A stretch of 64,000 nucleotides of DNA, taken from NCBI GenBank assembly GCA_022036555.1, contig CM039126.1:31767925-31831924 (forward strand). The letters run 5' to 3'. The DNA is from Microstegium vimineum. Its lineage: Eukaryota; Streptophyta; Magnoliopsida; Poales; Poaceae. Positions 1-9,907 of this stretch are shown here, in pieces. Numbering within the stretch: the stretch's first letter is position 1; the number at the start of each line of letters is the position of its first letter. The notes beneath the pieces are model-generated. The model was not told the origin of the DNA, did not search any database, and saw nothing but the letters and a program-made list of their open reading frames with translations. Position numbers and translations under genes: made by a program.

Positions 1-842
1 ATACGGCATTGAGGATTGTGAAGCATGATGAAGCGATCAACATGAGGGCTTGTCACTACAATAGAGATTGTTGGGTCATGTTTTTAGGATTCCCTTTAGA
101 CTACTAGTAAGACAAGTTCATTCAAGCGGTGGTAGCCCCTTTTGGTAGGATGTTGTTTTGGTAACAAGGTAGGGACAGAAGTGTGACTGTGGTCCGGTGC
201 TTGCTCTTGGATCCAACTAGAGTGCCCCATAGAGTTGTGATGTCCCAAGGCACTGCTGTTGGGGACAATAACTGATCCTGGTCCATCCCTACCTACATCC
301 TTGGTGGCCAATTTGTTTTCTAGGAAATAGGTGATGAAAACCCCATTCCACCTGACGGTAACCCACATCCAGTTCATGGTGCCCCATTGGCTGGCAACCC
401 CAACAACTTTCAAAACTGGCTCCATGATCATGTTGGGACTGGTGCACAAGGGCTGGGGGATGTGGGCATTAATGAACTAATCATGCAAGAGATTAATTCA
501 GAGGTCAATGCTGATCAAGAGCAAGTTCAGAATGAGGCCCAGAATGCTAACATTTGTGAGGACTTGATCCCTCAACACCCGGATCAGCCACAGGTCTCGA
601 TTACTATTGATCTGTCTAGAAGTATCGCCAACTTTCTGAGATATATTGGGCCGGACATTCCTCTTACCAGAGCAGAGGTTAATGCAATAGTAGCTCAGAG
701 GTTAGAGAATGGCAGTAACTCTTCTGATGACTCGGGGGTCATTGCCTTGGACAACATCAACAAGCCTTCCTTGAAGCGCAGAAGGTTGGCGCCAGGAAGC
801 ACTAAAGTAGGAAGCTCAGGTAACTCTTCTGATCATGTTTGA
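1..842 (+). pseudogene. Decayed transposon-type ORF (DUF7597-like, uncertain)
   Basis: One frame can be followed from near the left edge to the TGA after residue SSDHV at 840-842, but it is broken by in-frame stops at about 108-113 (TAG TAA), 168, 271 and 325. Only the last part (387-842, 151 residues) is open. The upstream part reads RDCWVMFLGFPLDY, then VVRCLLLDPTRVPHRVV, then a DENPIPPDGNPHP-like stretch. This order resembles the large grass families usually annotated as DUF7597 or unclassified retrotransposon proteins; that assignment is from memory of the family style. The C-terminal part is acidic and Asn/Gln-rich, with a basic KRRR patch near the end that could be a nuclear signal. The true start lies outside the window. 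The stops make it almost certainly non-functional. Confidence 0.5.
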
Positions 843-1501
843 GCTCTATTTATACTATATTGGTCTACTATATTAATTTATGAATTGACTCCTAGTTAAT
901 TTATAGATTGCTAGGTGCATGATGATATAGGATGATGGGAAAGCAAGATGACAGTGGCAATTGATGACAATGGCAGGCCTCTTTTGATTTCTATGTCCGT
1001 CTGCATAGTGTTAGTCTTACTAGTCTAGTTGTTATATATGTTGTTAGATTATACGTGGTGATACTCGTTGTACTCGTCTGGATCAAAACTTTTGTTTGTT
1101 GATGCTGGTTAAGGTGATACATGGTCATGAACAATTCGGTTTCTGTAATTTCGTTGCTCTGGTAACAAAATTCGGTTTGTAAATATTCCTTGTTTAATTA
1201 ATTACTTGTCTAGTTGTTCTGGTGCATTGTGGATGATATAGAGCAACACATGATATAGAGAAACACACATGCACATGCATACATTCATACATTTCAGGAA
1301 CATGTTCTGTCAAAGAAACGACATACGAATTGATAACTGATTCATACATACATTCACCAACTCATCCACACATCCATAACAAACTGCAGTTCATACATTG
1401 ATCCACTACTTCAAATAAGTGACATAGAGCCACACACACACACAAACATGTCACTTCCACATATGAGCGACAAGCATGCCAATCAGAACACCTACGAGTA
1501 C
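843..1501. other. AT-rich spacer without recognised gene
   Basis: This stretch is AT-rich, with repeated ACATACATTCATACA-type runs around 1265-1400 and a short CA repeat near 1432. No coding frame or element boundary is evident. The left part may hold the 3' untranslated remains of the decayed frame that ends at 842. Confidence 0.4.
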
Positions 1502-2011
1502 TTAAGCTACAAAAGAGGCATCAAGAACAACCTGCATGCCCTTCTTGTCTGCAATCTCAATCTCCTTCTTCTCGACTTCAAGCTTCACGGCATTAGTCGG
1601 ATCTACAACTTGCAATTGTAGTTTCTAAAACTCATTTGCACGTCTATTCAGCGATTGATTCAACAATTTTAGCTCTTTCCTACAATCAACACAACAAGCA
1701 ACAACAATGGCCTTCCCTGTCTGAGGTGGACTCATTTGTTCCACAGCCATCAGCTGCTTCTCAGAGCAGATGTAGGGCTAGGTAGTATCATCATCCTTTG
1801 ATCAAAACAAATGATGTAAAATTATCCAACCATCGACACAAAGTGAGCACAACAATGTCAGAAAATAGACCTTGGTGTTACATGGCCACTTGAGGAAACA
1901 CTGGCCCAATGTCGCCTCCTGCATGCTCTGGATCCTAACCAAAGGAAGATGGCAATATGGGCACTCCCTTCTTTTGCTAGGTGACGAGCTCGAGCACGTG
2001 GAATGCTTCAT
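1502..2011 (-). pseudogene. GRF-type zinc-finger-like protein, two exons
   Basis: On the minus strand, exon 1 runs from an ATG at 2009-2011 to about 1871. It contains ECPYCHLPLVRIQS, then GQCFLKWPCN, which fits the Cys pattern of GRF-type zinc fingers (CxxC, then G-x-x-F and a third Cys). Such fingers bind nucleic acids and are frequent in grass transposon-associated proteins. A consensus donor (AAG/GT) ends exon 1 at 1871 and an acceptor (AAAG/G) opens exon 2 near 1795. Exon 2 reads through EKQLMAVEQMSPPQTGKAIV and a Lys/Glu-rich coiled-coil-like tail (VKLEVEKKEIEIADKKG) to a TAA at 1502-1504. At least two in-frame stops, one close to the exon 2 start and one after RRANEF, mark it as a pseudogene. 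The GRF assignment is moderately secure. Confidence 0.45.
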
Positions 2012-2339
2012 CGGCGGCGAGCTCGTCGTCTGGTGGTGCTCGGCGAGGTGGTATATGAACGGGGATGAAAGGTCACGACGTGGCGCGGTGGCACGACGGG
2101 TGGTGGCCGCTATTGTGGGTGCACTCAGGGGGCAAGAACTACTCGTGGGCGCGCTAGCACGTCGTGTTGTGCGGTGGTGCGCTGGTCAGCGGCTGATTCA
2201 GGGTGAGGGTGGGGATTGGCCGGGATTGGGGTATTTGGGGGTGGATTGGGGGGTGCTAGCCATTGGGAGTAGAGGCTGACAGGGTAGGTCCACCTGGTTA
2301 GCCCTTTACATGGGTGAACTTGGCTCACCGTGGTCAAAA

Positions 2340-3590
2340 GGCTGACCGATGGGCCTTGGCACGCCTAACTTTTTTCAAAACTGATTTTGGGATAGTAAAT
2401 GATCTCAAATGTAAAAACCAATATCAAGAGAGTTGTAGAACTCATCGAGATCTACAACTATTGTTTTTCCCAAAACTCCATTTGACAAAGTTTGAACAAA
2501 CTAAATTTTGAATTTAAGTAGATGACAACTTTTAGCAAGATTTTGGAAGTGTAAATGATTCCAAATTAAAAAGTAATGGATACCAAGTTTTCATAACTCA
2601 TTGAGATCTACATTTCATATATAGGCCATTTTTTTATTTAACAAAGTGATAATAACATGTGGTACATATTTGACATATCACTCATATAGTTTCTTAGGAT
2701 TAGTGAACAATGTATATCACCACTTTCTCAAAATAAAAATGACCTATATATGAATTGTAGATCTCATTGAGTTATGCAAACTTAGTATTCATTACTTTTT
2801 AATTTGGGATCATTTAGTGTTACAAAATCTTGGTTGACTTTGTAATTCATGTAAATTCAAGATATTGCTTTGTAACATGAAAACATATTGGAAGTAATAT
2901 CAGTAACAATATGATATCACTATGTATTATGATTTTAGAGATTTTTTGGAAATAAAATCATCCAATTTGAAGCTCAGATGAGGGAGAAAAACCTTTTACA
3001 AGTTGTAGAAAGAGAATAAAAAGAAAAAATGTGCTTGTTCATGTGACTTGAGAGGAATTGTATATGTACGAACTTCATACAGAATTTTGGAAGTGTAAAT
3101 GATTCCAAATAAAAAAATTGTAAACAACAAAGTTGTCTAACTCATTGAGATGTACATTTTTTTGTCCTGATCATCTTTTCATCCGAATTCGTTTTGTATA
3201 TTTCAAATTTGAACAATTTTATTTTAAAAACTGGAGGGATTTTCCTGGATCATTTTTTCGTACAAATTCGATTCATATATTCAAAACTTTACTTTCTAAT
3301 TTTGAAAAATTCAATTAAAATTGACAGTGAAGCATTTGTAGTTTTCCCAGTATGGCACACATGTCAGTCAGTCCATAGTATCCGCCAGTTCATGTGATTT
3401 GGGACTTTCGACAATAAGTTTCATACCAACACATATTCATATCAACAATTCGCACTCAAAACTAGCAACCATATTAGAGATTAGATATATAATATATAAA
3501 TACAGCTGTTCAAGCAGCCATATGTTCATACCAACATTTATATTACATCTCCACATCAATACTTAAGTCACAAAATACATCATTGCTGCC
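2340..3590. repeat. AT-rich region with a dispersed ~80-bp unit and inverted repeat
   Basis: A unit of roughly 80 bp, with the core TTTGGAAGTGTAAATGATTC ... AACTCATTGAGATCTACA, occurs in forward orientation at about 2375-2455, 2541-2640 and 3085-3160, and in reverse at about 2723-2836. The 2541-2655 and 2723-2836 copies form a strong inverted repeat around a 70-bp loop. This kind of motif is common in grass Mutator-like and CACTA long terminal repeats, so the block is probably the remains of a DNA transposon. No gene is recognised; the short open frames inside have no protein-like composition. Confidence 0.5.
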
Positions 3591-3599
3591 CCACTTGGG

Positions 3600-3904
3600 C
3601 TTCCAAAAGTTATTAGTTCCCCACTTCACAGGGTCTTCTTCAAGTTCTTGGCTAGTGCAGTGCCATCCAACAACTTATCATACTTTTCAATTTTGGCTTT
3701 GATGGCGTCCAGGTCCCCCTAGAACACTTCCATTTCCTTCTGGTGGATGGCGTCCTTGACCATGTCAGAGAGTTTGTCAACCTTCCAAGTCAGAGAAGTG
3801 ATGTTATCCTTCAAGGGTCTCGTAACCTCTTCCATGGCGCTTATGAGCGCCGGTCGAGTTAACACCATTTTCTCAATATGGTAATGTATATGGACAAAAG
3901 GCAT
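3600..3904 (-). pseudogene. Coiled-coil exon fragment, possibly exon 2 of the Lys/Ala-rich gene
   Basis: A minus-strand frame contains ALISAMEEVTRPLKD, then WKVDKLSDMVKDAIHQKEM, and continues past one stop at about 3719 into DLDAIKAKIEKYDKLLDG and ALAKNLKKTL. The heptad-like spacing of Leu, Ile and Val with many Lys and Glu suggests a coiled coil. It lies downstream, on the same strand, of the Lys/Ala-rich frame, whose last codons coincide with a splice-donor-like AAG/GTATAG at 4464, so it may be a later exon of that gene. No homologous family is recognised. Confidence 0.3.
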
Positions 3905-4457
3905 TATTAGTTGTGCAAGGGATAAATGACAAGAGCAATTGTTAGTGCTGCAAGAGCAATTTCAACTTGATCCTTGTTCTAAATGTTTAAATGTGGTAGG
4001 AAGCAGAGGAAACAAATCATATATAATTGGATCAAGTTCAGACTTACAAAAAGCATCAGGTTCACAAAGATAGCATCGGTAGTTCATCAGCAATTCACAT
4101 GAGTAGATATCATCAGGAATGAGATAATCATCAGACAATTCACATCAGCACATATCATCAGTAATGAGGTAGTCATCATACAATTCATAGTAGCAATGAG
4201 CTAATCATCAACAATTCAGATCAGAAAAAGCTATCTTTGTTATACACAAGGAGCTAATCTTTAGCAGCTATCATCAGTACACATCAGTAGACAATGATCT
4301 AAATATTTCATTTATGCATTATATCAGGTTTAAAAAAACATCATTACACATTAGTACACAATGCGCTAATCACTAGTAGATAAAGATAACTAAGTCATAT
4401 TACAAGCTAGCTAAGTCAAACTAACATCATCTATGCAATAGAAAACCCCAGAGAACC

Positions 4458-5114
4458 CTATACCTTGGTGTCGGTGGACGACGACCTGTGGATGGAGGGA
4501 TTGGGCTGCAAGTACTCGAAGCTGGACGGCGAGTTGTCCTTGGAGCTAGACAACGACTTGAACTCGGAGCTGTACATCGGCTTGTACCCGGAGTTGGTCG
4601 GTGACTTGTACTCGGAGCTGAAGCTGGACATGGGGCCGAGGCAGCCACATTGCATACCTCCGCACAGGTAACGGCTACAGAACTCATTGTCTCCTAAGAA
4701 GCACGAGCGGCATAGCACGGCGGCACTCTCTGACGATGAAGAGTACGCGGGGTCCATCTGGTTCGAGGGCTCGGGGTCCTTCCTGGTCGAGGCCGCATGC
4801 TTCTTGCCCACCGGCGCTGCATTCTTCTTGGCTTTTGGCGATGCTTTCTTCAAAGCCGCCGGCGTGGCCTTCTTCTTGGCCGCTGGCGTGGCCTTCTTCT
4901 TCACTGCCTGCGTGGCCCTCAAAGCCCTCGCTAGGGCTTCTGCCTTTTTTGTAGCCTGCGCCACGGTCACCTTCTTCGCCGCCGGTGCGGCCAAATACTT
5001 TGCCGCTGGCGCGGCCGCCGGCTTCGCTTCTGACGCTTCCTCCTTCGTCACCACAGGGGCCCATCTTCCGGTGATTGGGTCCTTAATGGCATGCCTCCTT
5101 GTCTGCTTCGTCAT
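4458..5114 (-). CDS. Lys/Ala-rich hypothetical protein, probable first exon
   Basis: This 218-residue frame starts at an ATG at 5112-5114. The N-terminus MTKQTRRHAIKDPITGRW is followed by a low-complexity basic segment (about residues 25-110) of repeated KKATPAAKKK-type units that resembles a histone H1 tail. A Cys cluster follows at about residues 133-158 (CRSCFLGDNEFC ... CGGMQCGC), then a Ser/Tyr-rich C-terminus. The basic tail suggests binding to nucleic acid, which is inference from composition only. A donor-like AAG/GTATAG at the end suggests that splicing continues downstream, possibly to the coiled-coil segment at 3600-3904. I do not recognise the family. GC content is higher than in the surroundings, as is usual for grass first exons. 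It may be a host gene fragment or a transposon-captured gene. Confidence 0.45.
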   Translation of the reverse strand: MTKQTRRHAIKDPITGRWAPVVTKEEASEAKPAAAPAAKYLAAPAAKKVTVAQATKKAEALARALRATQAVKKKATPAAKKKATPAALKKASPKAKKNAAPVGKKHAASTRKDPEPSNQMDPAYSSSSESAAVLCRSCFLGDNEFCSRYLCGGMQCGCLGPMSSFSSEYKSPTNSGYKPMYSSEFKSLSSSKDNSPSSFEYLQPNPSIHRSSSTDTKV

Positions 5115-5240
5115 CTACTGTGACGACGGTGGGGGCAGACCGTGAGGGTGTTGGCATTGAAGGCGTCGGCGTGAGCGACGGTGGCGGTGAAAATAGATTT
5201 GGGAACGGTGAATGCGGTGGAGTGAAGGGAGGTGTGGTAG

Positions 5241-5338
5241 GTGAAGGGGTGAATGTGAAGGGGTCAGTCCCACTGTCAGCTACTAAAGGTGAAGGGGTGA
5301 ATATGAAGGGGCCGGCCCCACTGCCAGCCACTGAAGGT
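5241..5338. repeat. Two-copy tandem repeat of ~46 bp
   Basis: Two adjacent units share GGTGAAGGGGTGAAT(G/A)TGAAGGGG, then CCCCACTG(T/C)CAGC. They lie just upstream of the Lys/Ala-rich minus-strand frame, in its presumed promoter or leader. Confidence 0.6.
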
Positions 5339-5341
5339 TAG

Positions 5342-6248
5342 GCCTGCAGGTGCACTGTCATTCTGAAGTTTTGGTTCCCGCCTACACCAGCGGCAGCGCC
5401 CATCTCTCGCCCGCCAAAAATTTTTTCATCATGAAATTCCCATATTACCCTAACCTACTTATTCACAAGAGCAAGGACCATATAGTCATTTCACGAAGGA
5501 CTATATGTATCCGAATCCACTTCGGCAGCCACTCCTCCTGGTCTCCGCCGCCTCCTCCTCTTCATTCCACTTCGCTACCTCCACTCCGCCGCCTCCGGTT
5601 CGACCTTCAGCCTCCACCTCCACTCCGCCGCCACCTCCTCCCGCTTCCTCCTCTTCATCCCACTCCACTGCCACCTCCTCTCGAATCCTAGATCCACTGT
5701 CGTCGGACACTACCATTCTAGATCCACTCTGACACCACCGAGAAGATAGAGACCGGTGTAGCTGCACGAGGATGCCTAAACAGCGTAGTGTAGCAAAACA
5801 CCATCTCGGCAAAACACCCGCGAGCCCAAGTTCTGTCAAAATGCTTCTCTTTTAGCGTGTATTGAATTGTTCTTTGTAAAAGCAATACATGCGAGATTAT
5901 TGGGTTTAGCTTTTAGTGTTTTCTTCTGTTGTAAGATTTGGGTTTAGGGTTTACAAATTCTACTAGATAGTATAAGGGTTTAGAGCAGCGGCGAATGCAG
6001 GAAAAATTTTCAGGTGTGGCGGATTTATAAAGGTCAAACCTATATAATATAATTATGATCTATGCAATAGCGCACTAGAACATTATATAAGTATGTATAT
6101 TACTTTGGGATCAACAAATATAGCAGAAATTCAAAACTGAAGGATTGACACATGAAAATACCATAATAAACCAAGATTACATGGACTAAGTGAGACTAAG
6201 AGTTGGTTACAATTAGGAAACTATGAAAAGCTACGGGACTTGAAAGTC
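5342..6248. other. Spacer with CT-rich low-complexity tract
   Basis: Positions about 5520-5700 are a strongly purine/pyrimidine-biased tract (CCTCC/CCGCC repeats) that opens reading frames on both strands with Pro/Ser- or Glu/Gly-only composition. These are not credible proteins. The rest is AT-rich and lies upstream of the TNP1-like gene. No element terminus was found here, so the 5' end of that CACTA element is unplaced. Confidence 0.4.
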
Positions 6249-7301
6249 ATGGAGAATAGAAGGGTCTTGGAGTCCTACAGTATCTGCGACTTGGCCGGTT
6301 CCCTTGGTGCTACCATGACAAATGCAAGTCCTGACAAGCTTGACAAGAAACATTGTGAGGGGTCAGATTCATCCTTTCTTCCTAGAGGTGATGAGAGGAC
6401 AGACGATGGAAGTGATTCAACTAGCTTAGAAAAGGTCTTCTCTCATACTTGGATTGGGGGTGTCTTTTCATGCAGTATCTAATAATAGTTTATTCTCCTT
6501 GTGAGATATTTTCATGCAGTATCTAATAATAGATTATTCTCTTGTGCTCTAGGAAACTGACGTCAGCAGCAAGCGTGGTCGACCATCGAAGAAGAAAGCC
6601 AAGATGCCTCCAGGTGGAACCAAAAGAGTGAGGGCAACTCGAGCCAGTGAGAAGACAACTCCTGGTGTTTTCACAAGGTCTAGGAAAAAGTACACCACCA
6701 CCTACCCACCTAGGGATGAAGAACAGTTGAATCTGGTAGCAGACCAAGCCTCTATGGCACAAGACCACCCACCCTCTATGGCACAAGACCAAGATTCTAT
6801 GGAATCAGACCACCCACCCTCTATGGCACAAGACCAAGCCCAAGAAGAACATCCCCAAAGTTCTCATATGGACTTTTCTGTTTTTGATGAACCAATCAAT
6901 GGAATTGAAGCTGAGGACAGTGAAGAGTTGGACTTAGTTCCTGAAGGCAAGTAACATTTCCTGAATCCTACTTGATAATGCTAATGTCATCTGGGACTGT
7001 AGCTTTTGTTGGACAACATGGTAATGTGTATACTTGTCTTGTAGGTTGACAATGTGCTCAAAGAAAATCAAGACCGCCAACAAAGGGCACAGTGTTGGAC
7101 AATTTGACAAAAGCATTGGGTAGAAGGCTCCCAATTCAATTTGCTCCAGGGAAGAAAAGGCCTGAGAAGCCTTTACAGGCTGCTAAGCTTGCATCAGAGG
7201 CTGGCATTGTCATTAGGTCCAGTGTTCCTATCCTACTCCATTGGAAAGAATACAAGAAGGATGAAGACAATCATATGAACGAATTCATGGGTCAGTTAGC
7301 T
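6249..7301 (+). pseudogene. En/Spm TNP1-like (Transposase_24) gene, 5' exons
   Basis: Three exons are readable on plus: about 6249-6434, 6553-6950 and 7045-7301, joined by GT..AG introns (AAG/GTCTTC to CTCTAG/G; CAA/GTAACA to TTGTAG/G). Exon 2 opens with an AT-hook-like KRGRPSKKKAK and holds an internal repeat (MAQDHPPSMAQDQ units, 6750-6840). Exon 3 contains GRRLPIQFAPGKKRP and AAKLASEAGIVIRS, which match the N-terminal part of Ptta/En/Spm Transposase_24 proteins. These accessory proteins bind subterminal repeats of CACTA elements in the nucleus. Exon 3 needs a frame change near 7085, so the copy is damaged. A donor (GCT/GTAAGT) follows at 7302, and the remaining exons lie beyond the retroelement insertion at 17220-18572. 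Confidence 0.65.
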
Positions 7302-7509
7302 GTAAGTATTTTTCTTTCGCCCATGGCAATTAGTTTTCTGCCATTTAACTTAGCAATGATGTGACAACAATTTGGGATCTATAATAAGTTTAACTTTGCA
7401 TGTTTGATAAGGGTCATGGATGGTGGCCCAAGCCCAGCAGCTGCAGCGGCCCCTGTTTGGTTCTCTTGCTTTTAATTGTTGGTTTTGATTTATTGATTTG
7501 GTGCATAGT

Positions 7510-8634
7510 GTGGGATGACAATTGGCCTATGATGCAAGGTTATTAAAAATATGAGTTGCCTACAATAAAACATGTTGTTTTCTTGCAATTTTCAGGATTG
7601 TCAACAAATCCATCCGAACCATCCTTTCTCTTGCAACTCCTTTAGGCTGCTGGTAGAGAATGCATGGATTATGACAGTCCTGAAAGTAGCAAGAAAAATT
7701 CCGTTTGAAGTTAACTCATACCTGTGTAGCCAGCAATGACTAACTTTTATTGAATTTAAGCACCAAATTGTATAGTTGAGGCCTTGCTATTTTGAATCTA
7801 GCCTGTGATGTCCTTGTACCCGTTTCTATGTTGCTGATATAGTTTGATCTTTGGCCATGAAACTCAGCCATATAGTGGTAGCACCATAGATGAACTATGG
7901 TACTGCAATCATATGGCTGTGTTGCATGGACAAAGCTGAATTGTTAGCATATGTTCATGGTAATCTTATTTACAAACTCTTCGTATGGCCAATGATGCGA
8001 ACAATAATAGATTACAGTGGCACTCTTATGCAGATGTTTTTTTCAATTTTTTCATGACTGTTATGAAGCCCTACTTGTACACATCCTTTTTGTAGCAACA
8101 CCATCATATACCTCCTGATATGTGATGGCAACAGGCCTATGATGCAAACTTATTGAAAATATGAGGTGGCTACGATCAAATATGTTGTTTTTCTTGCTAT
8201 TTTTAGGACTGTCATCAAATCCATCCGAACCATCCATTCTCTTGCAACTCCTTTAAGCTGGTGCTAGAGAATGGATAGACAGATGGATTCCATGGTTGTC
8301 TTGTATTTGGATTGGTATTTGTGTTGAGTTCATTTGGAGTTAATTCATACCTATGTAGTGGCCAATGACTAACTTTTATTGAATTTAGGCACCAAATTCT
8401 ATAGCTAAGGCCTACCTATTTTCAATCTAGCCTGTGATGTCCTTGTACCCATTTCAGTGTTGCTGATATAGTTTGATCTTTTGTCATGAAACTCAGCCGT
8501 ACAGTGCTAGCACCATAGATGAACTATGGTACTACAGTTGTATGGCTATGTTTTATGGAAAAAGCTGGACTGGTCAGCATAATTGATAAGCTAAGCTGAG
8601 GCCATGCATGTTGAATTTCAGAAAATGAGCACTT
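7510..8634. repeat. Tandem duplication of ~610 bp in an intron
   Basis: The segment beginning GGCCTATGATGCAA at 7524 recurs at 8134. Matching blocks include ATCCATCCGAACCATCC, TTGCAACTCCTTTA and CATAGATGAACTATGGTAC. The second copy ends near the LTR insertion at 8635. Sequence identity is clearly below 100%, so the duplication is not recent. Confidence 0.7.
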
Positions 8635-9893
8635 TGTTGGTATTTCTTAACGCACACAGATAAATCCGTAAGCGCACAGATACCATTGTAGCTTTCACCC
8701 GTGAGTATTCCAAGGGTATCGATTTCCACGGGGAACGTGAAGTGTACTAGAGAAGAACTAAGAACATCCAAGGATAGATAAGATATATTATTTTGGTGGT
8801 AGATAAGATAAATGGGTAGAGAATGATAAATAGGTAAATAATGATAACTAGGTCAAGAGAGATTTTATAGTTTTCTAAGGGGGATATCTAATCAAAGGCC
8901 CACGATATTCTACTTATTTTGGAGCAACAATACCTTCCCGACTCTCGACAAAGACTGGGAACAAGGTAGTTGGGGGGAGGCTGCAAAAGGCTCTACAAAA
9001 ACACCAACCCGAACGTGGTGGAAAACAAAGGACTTACAGAGCTGTCCCCCTAGGGCTACCACAACTATCTGTAGGATTGGGCGCAAACTCAGGTAAACTC
9101 CAGTCTAGACACCACGTCTACACTATCGCTTACTACTCTAATTCCAATTATAAACTAGAGCACTCGATACGAGCGGAGATCCTGTAAATAGAATAAAGTA
9201 AGAACTAAAATAAGATACTTAGAAATAATAGATGAAGAACCTGGAGATTGCTCCGAATCAGATGCTGCAAAGGTACAATGTTGAGGAAGATCCGACAGAT
9301 CCGGCTCCTCCTAGCTCTCTCCTTCTCTCTCTCACCTCTAATTACAACTAGATGAACTAGAACTAGAAGAACTAGATCTAGACAACTAGAGGGACCTCTC
9401 TCCTTCTCTATAATTGAAACCCTAGATTTTGCTCTGGAGAAGAATAATGAGATGAGATGATCCTCAGGGGGGTCAGGGGCCATGCTTATATAGCCTCCTC
9501 AAATGAACGTCGGCCGTCGGATCAAACCGACCTTAAGCGAGTGGTTTAGATTCATCCTCAAAGGCGGTGGAGCGTGATCCGCAAGATTGACCGTGATTGG
9601 TCACGGGGGTAGGGCGGCCGCCCTAGGTGTGGGACCCCTTGGCTTCCGGCTCGTTCTCGTGTCTTCTGGAACCCTCTGGACTATAGAAAATTGTGCGGTT
9701 GATAATTATCTCTATGTAAACATGACATGTGGGCCTTCCCTTAGTATTTCCTGATAACCCCCTGCAGAAACAGACATTCACCAAAACTCGTGGAATTCTG
9801 TCAGTATAAACCCTAATTCTAGCTAGTGGTTTCATTTAGATCCTTTTCCTTGTTTAGTTGACGGTTAAAATTGGTACTTAAGGACCGTCAACA
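8635..9893 (-). repeat. 3' LTR of the 8.6-16.2 kb element
   Basis: This LTR begins TGTTGGTATTTCTTAACGC and ends GGACCGTCAACA on the plus strand (TG..CA). It aligns with 15111-16210. It is about 160 bp longer than the right copy, mostly because of a block around 9050-9210 that is missing on the right. Confidence 0.85.
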
Positions 9894-9907
9894 ACTCCCC
9901 CAAGCTT
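9894..9907 (-). other. Polypurine tract
   Basis: Read on minus, AAGCTTGGGGGAGT directly abuts the 3' LTR. This is the usual plus-strand priming site of plant LTR elements. The same sequence sits beside the LTR at 62016. Confidence 0.75.

Noticed and set aside
51..63. TGTCACTACAATAG as a CACTA left terminus
   Set aside because: It lies within the decayed coding frame, lacks the AAGAAA extension and its flank does not match the GTC that follows the right terminus at 19530.
5501..5839. Glu/Gly-rich or Pro/Ser-rich frames at the CT-rich tract
   Set aside because: Opposite-strand frames come from purine/pyrimidine bias; no domain, and composition is extreme.
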